The notes under the pieces were generated by a model. It made no database searches. It saw nothing but the letters and a program-made list of their open reading frames with translations, and had not been told where the DNA came from. The translations under genes were made by a program, and so were the position numbers. DNA of 6,330 bases from Candidatus Poribacteria bacterium (lineage in GTDB: Bacteria > Poribacteria > WGA-4E > UBA9662): positions 75,041 through 81,370 of the forward strand of contig PACG01000127.1 of the NCBI GenBank assembly GCA_002699335.1, in the 5' to 3' direction. Below, in pieces: positions 1 through 5,500 of this stretch (position 1 is the stretch's first letter; the number at the start of each line of letters is the position of its first letter).

Positions 1-2510
1 CCCGGGATTGGCTCGTCTTTTGGTAGATTGTAGAGCGCTAATTGGCCGTAATGGTCGCGGTCACAGCGAGCAACCATCCAAGCATTCATATAGCGTACTC
101 GCTCTGGTGGTGTAAACGGGATCATGTTGACAAACTCAACCTGGTTATGATGATCCGGATCGGAGCTATCCGGTAGGCGAATGGTTACATAATAAGGCAT
201 CATTGATTCATAGGACCGATTTTGGCCATATTTCTCTTTTGGGATTTCCCACTTGTCTGACCCTTGAAAAAAGATGGTTGAATAACTATCAGGATGGCTG
301 TCGATCACATGGTAGTCTTTATAGATTTCTGCCTGAACCTTGGTTAGATAGTCAGGATAACGCAAATGGTATTGCAAGCCGGTTGGCATCTCTTGTCGAG
401 TTTTGAACAACGGGTTGTTGCCTTTATTGGTGGTATTTGCAAAAGCCTTTTGATAAGCTAAGGACAGTGGCTCATTAACCTCCTTAGTAAAGTAAAAATC
501 AACTTGGCCATTATAGGCATTAACCACCGCCACTGCCGGATTTCGAATGTAATTGTACTTGTCGAAAGTCGGTTCAGAATAGGTTTCAATTAGCTCTGTC
601 TGATCCACGTAAGTCTTTGCGTTAGGATAGGTTTGGCTGGTCAAATATAGGTCAATAATCCACCAAAGTTGTCCGTCATTACCGACGACGATGTAGGGGT
701 CGGGGTCATACTTGAAAAATGGTGCAATGTGAGACACCCGATCCACAATAGTTTTTGGGCTATTCACCTCTTTAGTTCCAATCTTACGCCAAAGCATAAT
801 TCGGCTGGTCTTCGGGTCTATGTCTTTGGATAACATAATCCGCCAGAAATCAAAGCGAAGAGCAAAGCAAAATCGCCTGATCCAGTTATTTAACCGGACA
901 CCACCTTTTCCCTGGTAGTTTTGGTTTTCGAGATCAACTTCATCTCGAGTTGTACCAACGATGACGTAGTTACGGGTTAACTCTCCGTAGTAGATCTGTG
1001 GTTGCCTGACTAAAGGAAAGCCGTCTTTACTGACGGTTTGCCATTTATCTGCAGCCTTTTTCATTCCTCTAACCCAAAAAACGGGATCTTTTTGCTGGAA
1101 TTCGTTGACTGGAACGACGCAAACTCCATAGCCATGGGTGTAAATTAACTTGCGATGTACCCAGTCCTGAGCTTCCGCCGGCAATTGACTGGAATCGATT
1201 TCACGTGCAGCGACAAGCACCTGTCTTAATCTACCGTTAATTCGGTAACGATCCACATCGGTGTAAGGATGAAATTGGAAGTAAGGCATCAAGCGTTGCG
1301 GGTGCTCAGTTAGGACTTCATACAGGACACGACGATCCCAAATTTGGATATTCTCTTTAACTTCCGGATGCCTTTCTATTAGGTCAAGTGTGGCGTTTCC
1401 TTTTACCTGCTCAGTTCTCAATTCAATCCGGTCTAGTGCAAAAGCCTTTCTGGTGGACTGAATATGGTTGTCAAAATAGGGAACTTCGATATGTGGATCA
1501 CGTCGTTCCTTCACCAAATGTACAACCATTGGATAAACCTGAATCAGAATTAGGTGGCTAAGCCCCCAGGTCAGACCAGCAGCATACCAGACCCATCGTT
1601 TTCGCAACATTAGATTAACAACCAATCCGGCGCCGATCGTACAAATGACAATTCGATGAATTTTATAGACCTGTATCAACTTATCATCGACAAAGCCAAA
1701 TCCATCAATGCGACCGAGTCCCCAAGGCACTTTGAACGTAAAAAGGGTCTTCCAAATTCCAAGTTGACAACCCCAGAATGACAGTCCTAGTAACATCAGC
1801 CATAAAACTGTACCGTGCGAAGCCAAGCGGAGTTGGATGCGAGCCATGGTGTGCGGATCTCGCCTATAGTAGAAATGGTACAATAATCCCATAATTACGA
1901 GATTGCTCCACATTAACAACCGCCACCAGATATTCTGAATTTTGTCTGCCGGGAATCGAAAGAGAAAGTAGGAGATCTGCTGTTGAAAAATAGGGTCTAC
2001 GTCATTGGTCGGACTACCATATTCAAATCGCAAAAAATGATCCCAAAGCAGTACCATCGGCGTTGCGAGTACAATCGAAACCAGTCCAACGATAATAACG
2101 ATTATGATATAAAAGTGGTGGGTCCGAGCACGAGTCCATCGACCAAACTCAGATGAAATAGGGCAAAAAAAATGAGCAGCGAAACAGTTGACTCCGATGA
2201 AGGCAATAGAAATTAGCAGATATTTAGCGAGGAGTTTGAACCATTTTAAGTGCAGCAGCGAAAGGAAGATCCGGTCGTATTGGACACTTTCGTGCCAGAG
2301 CAGTTCGGTATAGAGATAGGCTAGGGACGGAAGAGCAAGAACCGCAACACCGGTAACACCGGCCGAACTCAAGGCAATAGCTTGAATTCTGCGCGTCTGA
2401 TTTCGGGTTTGTTGTCCACGCCGCCATAACAGAATGCCACTAATCAGAGATAGTACCAGCAGAAGAATGCTGATGAGGATCTGAAAAACAGCAAGATCCG
2501 CTTTCGTCAT
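1..2510 (-). CDS. UPF0182 family (COG1615) large integral membrane protein, C-terminus cut by window edge
   Basis: The frame runs from the ATG at 2510-2508 to the window edge with no stop, giving 836 complete codons; as I recall, full family members have roughly 900-1,000 residues. I translated it by hand. Hydrophobic helices lie near residues 5-29, 43-66, 95-115, 131-155, 196-213, 234-256, 286-302 and 306-333. The rest is a large soluble domain, presumably outside the cytoplasm. Family-like segments include YTELLWHESVQYDRIF (67-82), DPIFQQQISYFLF (172-184), VPYFDNHIQSTRKAFALD (343-360), DVDRYRINGRLRQVLVAARE (418-437), KLIYTHGYGV (454-463), IYYGELTRNYVIVGT (506-520), YNYIRNPAVAVVNAYNG (652-668) and PFTPPERVRYMNAWMVARCD (798-817). 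The start is the first Met, directly before the first helix; a weak GGGA lies about 6 bases upstream. The family's biochemical function is unknown, so none is assigned. The gene follows the polysaccharide-export gene by 63 bp on the same strand. Family assignment is confident; a link to export is inference from position only. Confidence 0.93.
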   Translation of the reverse strand, partial: MTKADLAVFQILISILLLVLSLISGILLWRRGQQTRNQTRRIQAIALSSAGVTGVAVLALPSLAYLYTELLWHESVQYDRIFLSLLHLKWFKLLAKYLLISIAFIGVNCFAAHFFCPISSEFGRWTRARTHHFYIIIVIIVGLVSIVLATPMVLLWDHFLRFEYGSPTNDVDPIFQQQISYFLFRFPADKIQNIWWRLLMWSNLVIMGLLYHFYYRRDPHTMARIQLRLASHGTVLWLMLLGLSFWGCQLGIWKTLFTFKVPWGLGRIDGFGFVDDKLIQVYKIHRIVICTIGAGLVVNLMLRKRWVWYAAGLTWGLSHLILIQVYPMVVHLVKERRDPHIEVPYFDNHIQSTRKAFALDRIELRTEQVKGNATLDLIERHPEVKENIQIWDRRVLYEVLTEHPQRLMPYFQFHPYTDVDRYRINGRLRQVLVAAREIDSSQLPAEAQDWVHRKLIYTHGYGVCVVPVNEFQQKDPVFWVRGMKKAADKWQTVSKDGFPLVRQPQIYYGELTRNYVIVGTTRDEVDLENQNYQGKGGVRLNNWIRRFCFALRFDFWRIMLSKDIDPKTSRIMLWRKIGTKEVNSPKTIVDRVSHIAPFFKYDPDPYIVVGNDGQLWWIIDLYLTSQTYPNAKTYVDQTELIETYSEPTFDKYNYIRNPAVAVVNAYNGQVDFYFTKEVNEPLSLAYQKAFANTTNKGNNPLFKTRQEMPTGLQYHLRYPDYLTKVQAEIYKDYHVIDSHPDSYSTIFFQGSDKWEIPKEKYGQNRSYESMMPYYVTIRLPDSSDPDHHNQVEFVNMIPFTPPERVRYMNAWMVARCDRDHYGQLALYNLPKDEPIP

Positions 2511-2573
2511 GGTAGTCCCAGAAAAGTCTATGCTATGGCAAAAAACAAAATTTGATGTGGAGCACTGAACAAA
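2511..2573 (-). other. 63-bp intergenic gap between the export gene and the UPF0182 gene
   Basis: This gap lies between the TGA of the export gene and the ATG of the UPF0182 gene. On the coding strand it contains a T-rich run (TTTTGTTTTTT, 2550-2540) and, just before the ATG, TGGGACTACC (2520-2511), whose GGGA is a weak candidate ribosome binding site about 6 bases from the start. I see no convincing -35/-10 pair and no GC-rich terminator hairpin. The simplest reading is an internal operon spacer. Both genes lie in the same reading frame, and the 21 codons of the gap contain no further stop. Confidence 0.6.
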
Positions 2574-5500
2574 TCAACGATTAGTGAATTGGCTAATCAA
2601 GTATGCAGTTGTTACCGTCACTAGCGTCAACCGGACAACATCGAAGATCTGTTCCCAACGATCGTTAATTCGCTCAACCATTACCTGTGTCGGCACGACA
2701 ATAATATCGCCGTAATCAATCTGATCAACTCTTTTCCCACGGTACGCGAGTCCGCTAGCTTTGAGGACGTAAACTCCACCGTCATCTGCGTCTTTAGCAA
2801 AGCCGCCAGCCATTTCGATATAGTCCTTCATCCTGAACTTCTCCCGGTAGATGAAAGAACTGGGATGTAACACACCGCCAGTGACAACAACCGTTTGACG
2901 TACCTGTGGGATGTAGATTTCGTCTTGATCTTCTAATAATGGATCTATCCCTGTATGTGGCTTTTGTAAGATCTCCGGTAAGTCGATCAAAATACGCTGG
3001 CCGGGAATTGTGGCTTCAATCTTCCGTGCAGGCGTCACCAGATGGACACCAACCTGTGCCGTTTCCTCTGGCATACGTACAACTTCATCGGTTGGAATCG
3101 CACTCTCGATTATATCCTGATCCGTCTTGACCCCAGAAAGTGGTTGGGTGCCTACCGTCTGTATCTTTTTCTTTAACGACGTTTCATCGTCTGTTAAACT
3201 CTGATCGGTTGCTCCTTCTTCCTCACCAGAGGTTTGATCCGATTCCTCTTCTACTACTGACCTCCCCCGCGATTCAACATCTGTCTCTGACATTGTTGTA
3301 GTCAGATCACGGTATTTCAGCGGAACTACTGGTACAGGTTGTTGTCTCTCTGTACTCGCTGACCTTTGGTCGGAGACCTGTCCTTGACCTAAGTTTAGGT
3401 TTTGTGCCAGGTTGCCAATCTGACCTGCAGCGGCTAAAGGGGCAGTTGCGGGAGCTGTCGCAAATTGGGCTACAGAAGTTACCGTTTCCTCCAGACCTTC
3501 TGCCACGTCTCCTTGTTGAGTGGCTTGCTGACTTTTGGCCAGTTCACGGATATACTCGTACTCTTTTTCTGCTTCTATTTGCTTGATGGTTCGCTTTAAC
3601 GCAGCCAGTTGTGTTCGATCAATCAATTTTTCTTCCTTCCGGGTGAAGACAGCTCCAGCGGGAAATGCATAGTCAGTTAAACCTCCTGCCCGTTGGATCA
3701 AGTCACTTAAGCGATCTTGCTGTTGAATGGTATAAACACCGGGATACTGTACCTGCCCCGAGATTGTTACCATCACAGGATCTTCTCGGAAATTTTGCTG
3801 ACTTGGGATTGTAACTACATCCCGGCTATTCAGTACAACGTTCAGATTCTCATCACCTTCTGAGAGTTTAACTAAATCGACCTCTATAATCTGTGTTTGA
3901 TCTGTCCCGAATGCTCGTGCAACTTCGGCAGTATTCCGCGCGTTCGGTAATACCCCTCCCGCCGAAAATAATAAATCGGCCAATTTCATCTTCTCCTGGT
4001 AATCATACTCGCCTGGCAATTGTACCGCCCCATAAATCGTAACAATCGGTTCTGGATAGTATGAGACCTCATGAAAAGTCGAAATAATTAAGCGATCTCT
4101 GTCTTGTAGCAGTAGATCGGCTTCCTCAATCCGGTCTTGGATCTGCTGTACATTGACGGTAATAAGCTGAGTCCGTTCTTGATCTGGCAGAAATCGCTGT
4201 AGGTTGGCGCGATCAAGGTAAGCGTTTGGTAATAACCCACCGGCGCGAAATAAAAGATCACTCACCCGCATTTCATCAACTCTCTCATAGATCCCCGGGT
4301 TTTGAACGGCTCCAGAAATGGTGACTTCACGTGGAGCTTGCCATTCCCTCTCATTCTTTGTATAAATGATTAGATTATCTCCATCTTTCAGTATCAAACG
4401 CGTTTGTGAGGGGTCGCTAAGATTGATCTCCAAACTTTCGGCCACAATCCAATCCAGGTTTCGGCGCAAAAGTAACGCAATATTGTCAGCGTTTGGTAAT
4501 AACCCACCGGCATGAAATAGCAAATCAGACATAGGCATTTCATCAACGCGAGGGTAAACGCCCGGTTGTTGTACATGACCGGAAATGCTCACCTCTCTGT
4601 CTGCGACCCATTCAACTTCGTCGAAACGGTGGATTACTAGCGTATCACCATCGGTCAGTAAAACATCATGATTTTCCGCTTTTTGCAGAACCAGTTCCAG
4701 ATTTATCGGGACCGCGATCGCTACCTGCTGCCGCTTATTTAAGCGAAACAGGGTTGCTTCAGGCAAATGCGCTGTTGGATCGATACCGCCAGCTTGTGCC
4801 AGAAGATCTGAGATGCGCATCTGGTCGGATCTTTCGTACCTACCACTTTTTGTTATTGCCCCCTGCACACTGACAATCCGGTCTGGGTACCATTCAACCT
4901 CAAACTTTGAGTAAACAACCAACCGGTCTCGCTGTTTCAGTTGAAGATTGTGTGCATTATCTTCTGCCAGTGCTTTTCCCAGATTCAATGGGATCAGAGT
5001 AGTTGTTTTCTCATCCTCGTTCAAGCGGAATAGATCCGCACGTTCAAGATTCGCCTCGCCTTCCAATCCCTCTGCTCTCCGTATTAGATCTGAGATGTCC
5101 ATCCCTGGTTTTAATTCGTAAATGTCAGGCCGTTTAACCAAACCTTCAAGATGAACGATATTCAACACCTCATCCCGAATTGGCAATACCCGAACCGTAT
5201 CACCATTATAGACGAGCGGATTTTGGTCTAGTTGTACCTCGCGCAAAATACGTGCCTGGTTCGGCAAAACAGTATCGATTTGAATTCGCTTAGCAAAACC
5301 CGTTGGTTGGACCCCGCCCGCCATGTTGAGCAGATCCTTAAAGTTTTCGTCAGGTAACATCTCGTAGATACCTGGCCGACGAACTTCCCCTACCACATCT
5401 ACCAACTTATTAATAGGCGTAATATAGATCGTATCACCAGGCATCAAGGGAATATCCTGACTAGAATCGCCTTCCATCAAATACTTGTAAAAATCGACGG

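Noticed and set aside
1..6. CCCGGG palindrome at the first bases, as a cloning junction or element end
   Set aside because: It reads in frame as part of the conserved UPF0182 sequence (P-I-P-G), so it is ordinary coding DNA.
203..406. Short open frame on the plus strand
   Set aside because: It lies antisense to conserved UPF0182 coding sequence, and its translation shows no recognisable motif.
2224..2427. Short minus-strand open frame of 67 codons
   Set aside because: It overlaps the UPF0182 gene in another frame. The UPF0182 frame there encodes family-like transmembrane sequence (YTELLWHESVQYDR), so this is a shadow.
2574..2576. Recoded TGA (selenocysteine or reassigned codon) joining the two genes
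   Set aside because: The export protein ends naturally just after its C-terminal helix, the UPF0182 ATG directly precedes its first helix, Trp is encoded by TGG throughout, and no selenocysteine-insertion hairpin is visible.
2540..2577. Possible terminator: a TTGAT/ATCAA stem followed by TTTTGTTTTTT on the coding strand
   Set aside because: The stem is only 5 bp, AT-rich, with a 16-nt loop, and it begins within the stop codon region. It is too weak to call.
2906..3586. Two short plus-strand open frames (2906-3130 and 3404-3586)
   Set aside because: Both are antisense to the export gene, mostly in its low-complexity linker, with no plausible start signal or known motif.
4394..4576. Short minus-strand open frame inside the SLBB array
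   Set aside because: It is an out-of-frame shadow of SLBB repeats 5 and 6; the in-frame protein has clear SLBB motifs.
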